The translations under genes and the position numbers were made by a program. A model generated the notes under the pieces. That model made no database searches. It was not told the DNA's origin and was given only the letters and a program-made list of their open reading frames with translations. This document shows, one piece after another, positions 24,035-37,160 of a stretch of DNA of 64,000 nucleotides; within the stretch, counting starts at the first letter, position 1; every line of letters begins with the position of its first letter. This DNA comes from Meandrina meandrites. Its lineage: Eukaryota; Cnidaria; Anthozoa; Scleractinia; Meandrinidae. The stretch spans positions 31,525,598 through 31,589,597 of the forward strand of contig OY855903.1 of assembly GCA_963693305.1 (NCBI GenBank), read 5' to 3'.

Positions 24035-24155
24035 TTCCTTTCCTTAAGTACCCACGGTATGGAAGTTTTGTCAGCTTGTTTGTGCACGCATTTTTTTTAA
24101 CCATTGAAAACTTAAGTTTTTTAAGCAGTTTAGAATTCCTTTTCCTCCCTGGTCA
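24035..24155. other. Unique sequence running into assembly gap
   Basis: Short T-rich non-repeat DNA. No gene, satellite monomer or element end is visible before the run of N begins. Confidence 0.7.
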
Positions 24156-24355
24156 NNNNNNNNNNNNNNNNNNNNNNNNNNNNNNNNNNNNNNNNNNNNN
24201 NNNNNNNNNNNNNNNNNNNNNNNNNNNNNNNNNNNNNNNNNNNNNNNNNNNNNNNNNNNNNNNNNNNNNNNNNNNNNNNNNNNNNNNNNNNNNNNNNNNN
24301 NNNNNNNNNNNNNNNNNNNNNNNNNNNNNNNNNNNNNNNNNNNNNNNNNNNNNNN
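24156..24355. other. Assembly gap of 200 N
   Basis: Exactly 200 consecutive N, a round number typical of a scaffolding placeholder and not a measured length. The true junction between the island and the right satellite array is unknown. Confidence 0.99.
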
Positions 24356-27300
24356 GCGCCGATTTGAACAGTGAGCACCCAATTTCATGAAAATTGCGAT
24401 TCGGCCGTAAAAATTGATTTTCTCATGATCTGAGCTCGGGGACCGCTTGTGCGCCGATTTGGGCAGTGAAAACCCAATTTCATGAAAATTGCGATTCGGC
24501 CGTAAAAATTGATTTTCTCATGATCTGAGCTCCGGGACCGCTTGGGCGACGATTTGGGCAGTGAGCACCAAATTTCATGAAAATTGCGATTCGGCCGTAA
24601 AAATTGATTTTCTCATGATCTGAGCTGGGGGACCGCTTGTGCGCCGATTTGGGCAGTGAGCACCCAATTTCATGAAAATTGCGATTCGGCCGTAAAAATT
24701 GATTTTCTCATGATCTGAGCTCGGGGACCGCTTGTGCGCCGATTTGAACAGTGAGCACCCAATTTCATGAAAATTGCGATTCGGCCGTAAAAATTGATTT
24801 TCTCATGACCTGAGCTCGGGGACCGCTTTTGCGCCGATTTGGGTAGTGAGCACCCAATTTCATGAAAATTGCGATTCGGCCGTAAAAATTGATTTTCTCA
24901 TGATCTGAGCTCCGGGACCGCTTGTACGCCGATTTGGGCAGTGAGCACCCAATTTCATGAAAATTGCGATTCGGCCGTAAAAATTGATTTTCTCATGATC
25001 TGAGCTCGGGGACCGCTTGTGCGCCGATTTGGGCAGTGAGCACCCAATTTCATGAAAATAGCGATTCGGCCGTAAAAATTGATTTTCTCATAATCTGAGC
25101 TCCGGGACCGCTTGGGCGCCGATTTGGGTAGTGAGCACCCAATTTCATGAAAATTGCGATTCGGCCGTAAAAATTGATTTTCTCATGATCTGAGCTCGGG
25201 GACCGCTTGTGCACCGATTTGGGCAGTGAGCACCCAATTTCATGAAAATTGCGATTCGGCCGTAAAAATTGATTTTCTAATGATCTGAGCTCGGGGACCG
25301 CTTGTGCGCCGATTTGGGCAGTGAGCACCCAATTTCATGAAAATTGCGATTCGGCCGTAAAAATTGATTTTCTCATGATCTGAGCTCGGGGACCGCTTGT
25401 GCACCGATTTGGGCAGTGACCACCCAATTTCATGAAAATTGCGATTCGGCCGTAAAAATAGATTTTCTCATGACCTGAGTTGGGGGACCACTTGTGCACC
25501 GATTTGGGTAGTGAGCACCCAATTTCATGAAAATTGCGATTCGGCCGTAAAAATTGATTTTCTCATAATCTGAGCTCCGGGACCGCTTGGGCGCCGATTT
25601 GGGTAGTGAGCACCCAATTTCATGAAAATTGCGATTCGGCCGTAAAAATTGATTTTCTCATGATCTGAGCTCGGGGACCGCTTGTGCACCGATTTGGGCA
25701 GTGACCACCCAATTTCATGAAAATTGCGATTCGGCCGTAAAAATTGATTTTCTAATGATCTGAGCTCGGGGACCGCTTGTGCGCCGATTTGGGCAGTGAG
25801 CACCCAATTTCATGAAAATTGCGATTCGGCCGTAAAAATTGATTTTCTCATGATCTGAGCTCGGGGACCGCTTGTGCACCGATTTGGGCAGTGACCACCC
25901 AATTTCATGAAAATTGCGATTCGGCCGTAAAAATAGATTTTCTCATGACCTGAGTAGGGGAACCACTTGTGCACCGATTTGGGTAGTGAGCACCCAATTT
26001 CATGAAAATTGCGATTCGGCCGTAAAAATTGATTTTCTCATGATCTGAGCTTAAGGACCGCTTGTGCGCCGATTTTGGCAGTGAGCACCCAATTTCATGA
26101 AAATTGCGATTCGGCCGTAAAAATTGATTTTCTCATGATCTGAGCTCGGGGCCCGCTTGTGCACCGATTTGGGTAGTGAGCACCCAATTTCATGAAAATT
26201 GCGATTCGGCCGTAGAAATTGATTTTCTCATGATCTGAGCTCGGGGACCGCTTTTTCACCGATTTGGGCCTTGAGCACCCAATTTCATGAAAATTGCGAT
26301 TCGGCCGTAAAAATTGATTTTCTCATGATCTGAGCTCCGGGACCGCTTGTGCGCCGATTTGAACAGTGAGCACCCAATTTCATGAAAATTGCGATTCGGC
26401 CGTAAAAATTGATTTTCTCATGATCTGAGCTCGGGGACCGCTTGTGCGCCGATTTGAACAGTGAGCACCCAATTTCATGAAAATTGCGATTCGGCCGTAA
26501 AAATTGATTTTCTCATGATCTGAGCTCGGGGACCGCTTGTGCACCGATTTGGGTAGTGAGCACCCAATTTCATGAAAATTGCGATTCGGCCGTAACAATT
26601 GGTTTTCTCATGATCTTAGCTCGGGGACCGCTTGTGCGCCGATTTGGGCCGTGAGCTCCCAATTTCATGAAAATTGCGATTCGGCCGTAAAAATTGATTT
26701 TCCCATGAACTGAGCTCAAGGACCGCTTGGGCACCGATTTGGGTAGTGAGCACCCAATTTCATGAAAATTGCAATTCGGCCGTAAAAATTGGTTTTCTCA
26801 TGATCTTAGCTCGGGGACCGCTTGTTTACCGATTTGGGCCTTGAACACCCAATTTCATGAAAATTGCGATTTGGCCGTAAAAATTGATTTTCTCATAATC
26901 TGAGCTCCGGGACCGCTTGGGCGCCGATTTGGGTAGTGAGCACCCAATTTCATGAAAATTGCGATTCGGCCGTAGAAATTGATTTTCTCATGATCTGAGC
27001 TCGGGGACCGCTTTTTCACCGATTTGGGCCTTGAGCACCCAATATCATGAAAATTGCGATTAAACAGTAAAAATTGATTTTCTCATGATCTGAGCTCGGG
27101 GACCGCTTGTTCACCGATTTGGGTAGTGAGCACCCAATTTCATGAAAATTGCGATTCGGCCGTAAAAATTGATTTTCTCATGATCTGAGCTCGGGGACCG
27201 CTTGTGCGCCGATTTGAACAGTGAGCACCCAATTTCATGAAAATTGCGATTCGGCCGTAAAAATTGATTTTCTCATGATCTGAGCTCGGGGACCGCTTGT

Positions 27301-27800
27301 GCGCCGATTTGGGCAGTGAAAACCCAATTTCATGAAAATTGCGATTCGGCCGTAAAAATTGATTTTCTCATGATCTGAGCTCCGGGACCGCTTGGGCGAC
27401 GATTTGGGCAGTGAGCACCAAATTTCATGAAAATTGCGATTCGGCCGTAAAAATTGATTTTCTCATGATCTGAGCTGGGGGACCGCTTGTGCGCCGATTT
27501 GGGCAGTGAGCACCCAATTTCATGAAAATTGCGATTCGGCCGTAAAAATTGATTTTCTCATGATCTGAGCTCGGGGACCGCTTGTGCGCCGATTTGAACA
27601 GTGAGCACCCAATTTCATGAAAATTGCGATTCGGCCGTAAAAATTGATTTTCTCATGACCTGAGCTCGGGGACCGCTTTTGCGCCGATTTGGGTAGTGAG
27701 CACCCAATTTCATGAAAATTGCGATTCGGCCGTAAAAATTGATTTTCTCATGATCTGAGCTCCGGGACCGCTTGTACGACGATTTGGGCAGTGAGCACCC
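24356..27800 (-). repeat. 2850-bp (30-monomer) spaced repeat block at array start
   Basis: The first monomers after the gap (gaacag; gggcagtgaaaaccc at 24451; gcgacgatttgggcag with gagcaccaaattt; gagctggggg; gacctgagct; cttgtacg) recur in the same order from about 27206, with gggcagtgaaaaccc at 27301, an offset of 2850 bp. Confidence 0.8.
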
Positions 27801-29999
27801 AATTTCATGAAAATTGCGATTCGGCCGTAAAAATTGATTTTCTCATGATCTGAGCTCGGGGACCGCTTGTGCGCCGATTTGAACAGTGAGCACCCAATTT
27901 CATGAAAATTGCGATTCGGCCGTAAAAATTGATTTTCTCATGACCTGAGCTCGGGGACCGCTTTTGCGCCCATTTGGGTAGTGAGCACCCAATTTCATGA
28001 AAATTGCGATTCGGCCGTAAAAATTGATTTTCTCATGATCTGAGCTCGGGGACCGCTTGTGCGCCGATTTGGGCAGTGAGCACCCAATTTCATGAAAATT
28101 GCGATTCGGCCGTAAAAATTGATTTTCTCATGATCTGAGCTCGGGGACCGCTTGTGGGCCGATTTGGGCAGTGAGCACCCAATTTCATGAAAATTGCGAT
28201 TCGGCCGTAAAAATTGATTTTCTCATGATCTGAGCTCGGGGACCGCTTGTGCGCCGATTTGGGCAGTGAGCACCCAATTTCATGAAAATTGCGATTCGGC
28301 CGTAAAAATTGATTTTCTCATGATCTGAGCTCGGGGACCGCTTGTGCGCCGATTTGGGCAGTGAGCACCCAATTTCATGAAAATTGCGATTCGGCCGTAA
28401 AAATTGATTTTCTCATGATCTGAGCTCGGGGACCGCTTGTGCGCCGATTTGGGCAGTGAAAACCCAATTTCATGAAAATTTCGATTCGGCCGTAAAAATT
28501 GATTTTCTCATGATCTGAGCTCGGGGACCGCTTGGGCGACGATTTGGGCAGTGAGCACCCAATTTCATGAAAATAGCGATTCGGCCGTAAAAATTGATTT
28601 TCTCATAATCTGAGCTCCGGGACCGCTTGGGCGCCGATTTGGGTAGTGAGCACCCAATTTCATGAAAATTGCGATTCGGCCGTAAAAATTGATTTTCTCA
28701 TGATCTGAGCTCCGGGACCGCTTGGGCGACGATTTGGGCAGTGAGCACCCAATTTCATGAAAATTGCGATTCGGCCGTAAAAATTGATTTTCTCATGATC
28801 TGAGCTCGTGGACCGCTTGTGCGCCGATTTGAACAGTGAGCACCCAATTTCATGAAAATTGCGATTCGGCCGTAAAAATTGATTTTCTCATGATCTGAGC
28901 TCCGGGACCGCTTGTACGACGATTTGGGCAGTGAGCACCCAATTTCATGAAAATTGCGATTCGGCCGTAAAAATTGATTTTCTCATGATCTGAGCTCGGG
29001 GACCGCTTGTGCGCCGATTTGAACAGTGAGCACCCAATTTCATGAAAATTGCGATTCGGCCGTAAAAATTGATTTTCTCATGACCTGAGCTCGGGGACCG
29101 CTTTTGCGCCCATTTGGGTAGTGAGCACCCAATTTCATGAAAATTGCGATTCGGCCGTAAAAATTGATTTTCTCATGATCTGAGCTCGGGGACCGCTTGT
29201 GCGCCGATTTGGGCAGTGAGCACCCAATTTCATGAAAATTGCGATTCGGCCGTAAAAATTGATTTTCTCATGATCTGAGCTCGGGGACCGCTTGTGGGCC
29301 GATTTGGGCAGTGAGCACCCAATTTCATGAAAATTGCGATTCGGCCGTAAAAATTGATTTTCTCATGATCTGAGCTCGGGGACCGCTTGTGCGCCGATTT
29401 GGGCAGTGAGCACCCAATTTCATGAAAATTGCGATTCGGCCGTAAAAATTGATTTTCTCATGATCTGAGCTCGGGGACCGCTTGTGCGCCGATTTGGGCA
29501 GTGAGCACCCAATTTCATGAAAATTGCGATTCGGCCGTAAAAATTGATTTTCTCATGATCTGAGCTCGGGGACCGCTTGTGCGCCGATTTGGGCAGTGAA
29601 AACCCAATTTCATGAAAATTGCGATTCGGCCGTAAAAATTGATTTTCTCATGATCTGAGCTCGGGGACCGCTTGGGCGACGATTTGGGCAGTGAGCACCC
29701 AATTTCATGAAAATAGCGATTCGGCCGTAAAAATTGATTTTCTCATAATCTGAGCTCCGGGACCGCTTGGGCGCCGATTTGGGTAGTGAGCACCCAATTT
29801 CATGAAAATTGCGATTCGGCCGTAAAAATTGATTTTCTCATGATCTGAGCTCCGGGACCGCTTGGGCGACGATTTGGGCAGTGAGCACCCAATTTCATGA
29901 AAATTGCGATTCGGCCGTAAAAATTGATTTTCTCATGATCTGAGCTCGGGGACCGCTTGTGCGCCGATTTGAACAGTGAGCACCCAATTTCATGAAAAT
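27720..29999 (-). repeat. 1140-bp (12-monomer) tandem duplication, right array
   Basis: Blocks 27720-28859 and 28860-29999 match monomer for monomer (for example tccgggaccgcttgtacgac at 27761 and 28901). I saw two differences: gagctcgtgg at 28804 versus gagctcgggg at 29944, and aaatttcgatt near 28477 versus aaattgcgatt near 29617. Confidence 0.85.
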
Positions 30000-32900
30000 T
30001 GCGATTCGGCCGTAAAAATTGATTTTCTCATGACCTGTGCTCGGGGACCGCTTTTGCGCCGATTTGGGTAGTGAGCACCCAATTTCATGAAAATTGCGAT
30101 TCGGCCGTAAAAATTGATTTTCTCATGATCTGAGCTCGGGGACCGCTTGTGCGCCGATTTGGGCAGTGAGCACCCAATTTCATGAAAATTGCGATTCGGC
30201 CGTAAAAATTGATTTTCTCATGATCTGAGCTGGGGGACCGCTTGTGCGCCGATTTGGGCAGTGAGCACCCAATTTCATGAAAATTGCGATTCGGCCGTAA
30301 AAATTGATTTTCTCATGATCTGAGCTCGGGGACCGCTTGTGCGCCGATTTGGGCAGTGAGCACCCAATTTCATGAAAATTGCGATTCGGCCGTAAAAATT
30401 GATTTTCTCATGATCTGAGCTCGGGGACCGCTTGTGCGCCGATTTGGGCAGTGAGAACCCAATTTCATGAAAATTGCGATTCGGCCGTAAAAATTGATTT
30501 TCTCATGATCTGAGCTCCGGGACCGCTTGGGCGACGATTTGGGCAGTGAGCACCCAATTTCATGAAAATAGCGATTCGGCCGTAAAAATTGATTTTCTCA
30601 TAATCTGAGCTCCGGGAGCGCTTGGGCGCCGATTTGGGTAGTGAGCACCCAATTTCATGAAAATTGCGATTCGGCCGTAAAAATTGATTTTCTCATGATC
30701 TGAGCTCGGGGACCGCTTGTGCACCGATTTGGGCAGTGAGCACCCAATTTCATGAAAATTGCGATTCGGCCGTAAAAATTGATTTTCTAATGATCTGAGC
30801 TCGGGGACCGCTTGTGCGCCGATTTGGGCAGTGAGCACCCAATTTCATGAAAATTGCGATTCGGCCGTAAAAATTGATTTTCTCATGATCTGAGCTCGGG
30901 GACCGCTTGTGCGCCGATTTGGGCAGTGAGCACCCAATTTCATGAAAATTGCGATTCGGCCGGAAAAATTGATTTTCTCATGATCTGAGCTCCGGGACCG
31001 CTTGGGCGCCGATTTGGGCAGTGAGCACCCAATTTCATGAAAATAGCGATTCGGCCGTAAAAATTGATTTTCTCATAATCGGAGCTCCGGGACCGCTTGG
31101 GCGCCGATTTGGGTAGTGAGCACCCAATTTCATGAAAATTGCGATTCGGCCGTAAAAATTGATTTTCTCATGATCCGAGCTCGGGGACCGCTTGTGCACC
31201 GATTTGGGCAGTGAGCACCCAATTTCATGAAAATTGCGATTCGGCCGTAAAAATTGATTTTCTAATGATCTGAGCTCGGGGACCGCTTGTGCGCCAATTT
31301 GGGCAGTGAGCACCCAATTTCATGAAAATTGCGATTCGGCCGTAAAAATTGATTTTCTCATGATCTGAGCTCCGGGACCGCTTGGGCGCCGATTTGGGCA
31401 GTGAGCACCCAATTTCATTAAAATTGCGATTCGGCCGTAAAAATTGATTTTCTCATGATCTGAGCTCGGGGACCGCTTGTGCGCCGATTTTGGCAGTCAG
31501 CACCCAATTTCATGAAAATTGCCATTCGGCCGTAAAAATTGATTTTCTCATGATCTGAGCTCGGGGACCGCTTGTGCGCCGATTTGGGCAGTGAGCACCC
31601 AATTTCATGAAAATTGCGATTCGGCAGTAAAAATTGATTTTCTCATGATCTGAGCTCGGGGACCGCTCATGCGCCGATTTGGGCAGTGACCACCCAATTT
31701 CATGAAAATTGCGATTCGGCCGTAAAAATTGATTTTCTCATGATCTGAGCTCGGGGACCGCTTGTGCGCCGATTTGGGCAGTGAGAACCAAATTTCATGA
31801 AAATTGCGATTCGGCCGTAAAAATTGATTTTCTCATGATCTGAGCTCCGGGACCGCTTGGGCGCCGATTTGGGCAGTGAGCACCCAATTTCATGAAAATA
31901 GCGATTCGGCCGTAAAAATTGATTTTCTCATAATCTGAGCTCCGGGACCGCTTGGGCGCCGATTTGGGTAGTGAGCACCCAATTTCATGAAAATTGCGAT
32001 TCGGCCGTAAAAATTGATTTTCTCATGATCTGAGCTCGGGGACCGCTTGTGCACCGATTTGGGCAGTGAGCACCCAATTTCATGAAAATTGCGATTCGGC
32101 CGTAAAAATTGATTTTCTAATGATCTGAGCTCGGGGACCGCTTGTGCGCCGATTTGGGCAGTGAGAACCCAATTTCATGAAAATTGCGATTCGGCCGTAA
32201 AAATTGATTTTCTCATGATCTGAGCTCGGGGACCGCTTGTGCACCGATTTGGGCAGTGACCACCCAATTTCATGAAAATTGCGATTCGGCCGTAAAAATA
32301 GATTTTCTCATGACCTGAGTTGGGGGACCACTTGTGCACCGATTTGGGTAGTGAGCACCCAATTTCATGAAAATTGCGATTCGGCCGTAAAAATTGATTT
32401 TCTCATGATCTGAGCTTAAGGACCGCTTGTGCGCCGATTTTGGCAGTGAGCACCCAATTTCATGAAAATTGCGATTCGGCCGTAAAAATTGATTTTCTCA
32501 TGATCTGAGCTCGGGGCCCGCTTGTGCACCGATTTGGGTAGTGAGCACCCAATTTCATGAAAATTGCGATTCGGCCGTAGAAATTGATTTTCTCATGATC
32601 TGAGCTCGGGGACCGCTTTTTCACCGATTTGGGCCTTGAGCACCCAATTTCATGAAAATTGCGATTCGGCCGTAAAAATTGATTTTCTCATGATCTGAGC
32701 TCCGGGACCGCTTGTGCGCCGATTTGAACAGTGAGCACCCAATTTCATGAAAATTGCGATTCGGCGGTAAAAATTGATTTTCTCATGATCTGAGCTCGGG
32801 GACCGCTTGTGCGCCGATTTGAACAGTGAGCACCCAATTTCATGAAAATTGCGATTCGGCCGTAAAAATTGATTTTCTCATGATCTGAGCTCGGGGACCG

Positions 32901-35900
32901 CTTGTGCACCGATTTGGGTAGTGAGCACCCAATTTCATGAAAATTGCGATTCGGCCGTAACAATTGGTTTTCTCATGATCTTAGCTCGGGGACCGCTTGT
33001 GCGCCGATTTGGGCCGTGAGCTCCCAATTTCATGAAAATTGCGATTCGGCCGTAAAAATTGATTTTCCCATGAACTGAGCTCAAGGACCGCTTGGGCACC
33101 GATTTGGGTAGTGAGCACCCAATTTCATGAAAATTGCAATTCGGCCGTAAAAATTGGTTTTCTCATGATCTTAGCTCGGGGACCGCTTGTTTACCGATTT
33201 GGGCCTTGAACACCCAATTTCATGAAAATTGCGATTTGGCCGTAAAAATTGATTTTCTCATAATCTGAGCTCCGGGACCGCTTGGGCGCCGATTTGGGTA
33301 GTGAGCACCCAATTTCATGAAAATTGCGATTCGGCCGTAGAAATTGATTTTCTCATGATCTGAGCTCGGGGACCGCTTTTTCACCGATTTGGGCCTTGAG
33401 CACCCAATATCATGAAAATTGCGATTCGGCAGTAAAAATTGATTTTCTCATGATCTGAGCTCGGGGACCGCTTGTTCACCGATTTGGGTAGTGAGCACCC
33501 AATTTAATGAAAATTGCGATTCGGCCGTAAAAATTGATTTTCTCATGATCTGAGCTCGGGGACCGCTTGTGCGCCGATTTGAACAGTGAGCACCCAATTT
33601 CATGAAAATTGCGATTCGGCCGTAAAAATTGATTTTCTCATGATCTGAGCTCGGGGACCGCTTGTGCGCCGATTTGGGCAGTAAAAACCCAATTTCATGA
33701 AAATTGCGATTCGGCCGTAAAAATTGATTTTCTCATGATCTGAGCTCCGGGACCGCTTGGGCGACGATTTGGGCAGTGAGCACCCAATTTCATGAAAATT
33801 GCGATTCGGCCGTAAAAATTGATTTTCTCATGATCTGAGCTGGGGGACCGCTTGTGCGCCGATTTGGGCAGTGAGCACCCAATTTCATGAAAATTGCGAT
33901 TCGGCCGTAAAAATTGATTTTCTCATGATCTGAGCTCGGGGACCGCTTGTGCGCCGATTTGAACAGTGAGCACCCAATTTCATGAAAATTGCGATTCGGC
34001 CGTAAAAATTGATTTTCTCATGACCTGAGCTCGGGGACCGCTTTTGCGCCGATTTGGGTAGTGAGCACCCAATTTCATGAAAATTGCGATTCGGCCGTAA
34101 AAATTGATTTTCTCATGATCTGAGCTCCGGGACCGCTTGTACGCCGATTTGGGCAGTGAGCACCCAATTTCATGAAAATTGCGATTCGGCCGTAAAAATT
34201 GATTTTCTCATGATCTGAGCTCGGGGACCGCTTGTGCGCCGATTTGAACAGTGAGCACCCAATTTCATGAAAATTGCGATTCGGCCGTAAAAATTGATTT
34301 TCTCATGACCTGAGCTCGGGGACCGCTTTTGCGCCCATTTGGGTAGTGAGCACCCAATTTCATGAAAATTGCGATTCGGCCGTAAAAATTGATTTTCTCA
34401 TGATCTGAGCTCGGGGACCGCTTGTGGGCCGATTTGGGCAGTGAGCACCCAATTTCATGAAAATTGCGATTCGGCCGTAAAAATTGATTTTCTCATGATC
34501 TGAGCTCGGGGACCGCTTGTGCGCCGATTTGGGCAGTGAGCACCCAATTTCATGAAAATTGCGATTCGGCCGTAAAAATTGATTTTCTCATGATCTGAGC
34601 TCGGGGACCGCTTGTGCGCCGATTTGGGCAGTGAGCACCCAATTTCATGAAAATTGCGATTCGGCCGTAAAAATTGATTTTCTCATGATCTGAGCTCGGG
34701 GACCGCTTGTGCGCCGATTTGGGCAGTGAGAACCCAATTTCATGAAAATTGCGATTCGGCCGTAAAAATTGATTTTCTCATGATCTGAGCTCGGGGACCG
34801 CTTGGGCGACGATTTGGGCAGTGAGCACCCAATTTCATGAAAATAGCGATTCGGCCGTAAAAATTGATTTTCTCATAATCTGAGCTCCGGGACCGCTTGG
34901 GCGCCGATTTGGGTAGTGAGCACCCAATTTCATGAAAATTGCGATTCGGCCGTAAAAATTGATTTTCTCATGATCTGAGCTCCGGGACCGCTTGGGCGAC
35001 GATTTGGGCAGTGAGCACCCAATTTCATGAAAATTGCGATTCGGCCGTAAAAATTGATTTTCTCATGATCTGAGCTCGGGGACCGCTTGTGCGCCGATTT
35101 GAACAGTGAGCACCCAATTTCATGAAAATTGCGATTCGGCCGTAAAAATTGATTTTCTCATGACCTGAGCTCGGGGACCGCTTTTGCGCCGATTTGGGTA
35201 GTGAGCACCCAATTTCATGAAAATTGCGATTCGGCCGTAAAAATTGATTTTCTCATGATCTGAGCTCGGGGACCGCTTGTGCGCCGATTTGAACAGTGAG
35301 CACCCAATTTCATGAAAATTGCGATTCGGCCGTAAAAATTGATTTTCTCATGATCTGAGCTCGGGGACCGCTTGTGCGCCGATTTGAACAGTGAGCACCC
35401 AATTTCATGAAAATTGCGATTCGGCCGTAAAAATTGATTTTCTCATGACCTGAGCTCGGGGACCGCTTTTGCGCCGATTTGGGTAGTGAGCACCCAATTT
35501 CATGAAAATTGCGATTCGGCCGTAAAAATTGATTTTCTCATGATCTGAGCTCCGGGACCGCTTGTACGCCGATTTGGGCAGTGAGCACCCAATTTCATGA
35601 AAATTGCGATTCGGCCGTAAAAATTGATTTTCTCATGACCTGAGCTCGGGGACCGCTTTTGCGCCCATTTGGGTAGTGAGCACCCAATTTCATGAAAATT
35701 GCGATTCGGCCGTAAAAATTGATTTTCTCATGATCTGAGCTCGGGGACCGCTTGTGGGCCGATTTGAACAGTGAGCACCCAATTTCATGAAAATTGCGAT
35801 TCGGCCGTAAAAATTGATTTTCTCATGACCTGAGCTCGGGGACCGCTTTTGCGCCCATTTGGGTAGTGAGCACCCAATTTCATGAAAATTGCGATTCGGC

Positions 35901-37160
35901 CGTAAAAATTGATTTTCTCATGATCTGAGCTCGGGGACCGCTTGTGGGCCGATTTGGGCAGTGAGCACCCAATTTCATGAAAATTGCGATTCGGCCGTAA
36001 AAATTGATTTTCTCATGATCTGAGCTCGGGGACCGCTTGTGCGCCGATTTGGGCAGTGAGCACCCAATTTCATGAAAATTGCGATTCGGCCGTAAAAATT
36101 GATTTTCTCATGATCTGAGCTCGGGGACCGCTTGTGCGCCGATTTGGGCAGTGAGCACCCAATTTCATGAAAATTGCGATTCGGCCGTAAAAATTGATTT
36201 TCTCATGATCTGAGCTCGGGGACCGCTTGTGCGCCGATTTGGGCAGTGAAAACCCAATTTCATGAAAATTGCGATTCGGCCGTAAAAATTGATTTTCTCA
36301 TGATCTGAGCTCGGGGACCGCTTGGGCGACGATTTGGGCAGTGAGCACCCAATTTCATGAAAATAGCGATTCGGCCGTAAAAATTGATTTTCTCATAATC
36401 TGAGCTCCGGGACCGCTTGGGCGCCGATTTGGGTAGTGAGCACCCAATTTCATGAAAATTGCGATTCGGCCGTAAAAATTGATTTTCTCATGATCTGAGC
36501 TCCGGGACCGCTGGGGCGACGATTTGGGCAGTGAGCACCCAATTTCATGAAAATTGCGATTCGGCCGTAAAAATTGATTTTCTCATGATCTGAGCTCGGG
36601 GACCGCTTGTGCGCCGATTTGAACAGTGAGCACCCAATTTCATGAAAATTGCGATTCGGCCGTAAAAATTGATTTTCTCATGACCTGAGCTCGGGGACCG
36701 CTTTTGCGCCGATTTGGGTAGTGAGCACCCAATTTCACGAAAATTGCGATTCGGCCGTAAAAATTGATTTTCTCATGATCTGAGCTCGGGGACCGCTTGT
36801 GCGCCGATTTGGGCAGTGAGCACCCAATTTCATGAAAATTGCTATTCGGCCGTAAAAATTGATTTTCTCATGATCTGAGCTGGGGGACCGCTTGTGCGCC
36901 GATTTGGGCAGTGAGCACCCAATTTCATGAAAATTGCGATTCGGCCGTAAAAATTGATTTTCTCATGATCTGAGCTCGGGGACCGCTTGTGCGCCGATTT
37001 GGGCAGTGAGCACCCAATTTCATGAAAATTGCGATTCGGCCGTAAAAATTGATTTTCTCATGATCTGAGCTCGGGGACCGCTTGTGCGCCGAGTTGGGCA
37101 GTGAGAACCCAATTTCATGAAAATTGCGATTCGGCCGTAAAAATTGATTTTCTCATGATC

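Noticed and set aside
23941..24390. Frames that cross the N gap
   Set aside because: They consist mostly of unknown residues and join unrelated sequences.
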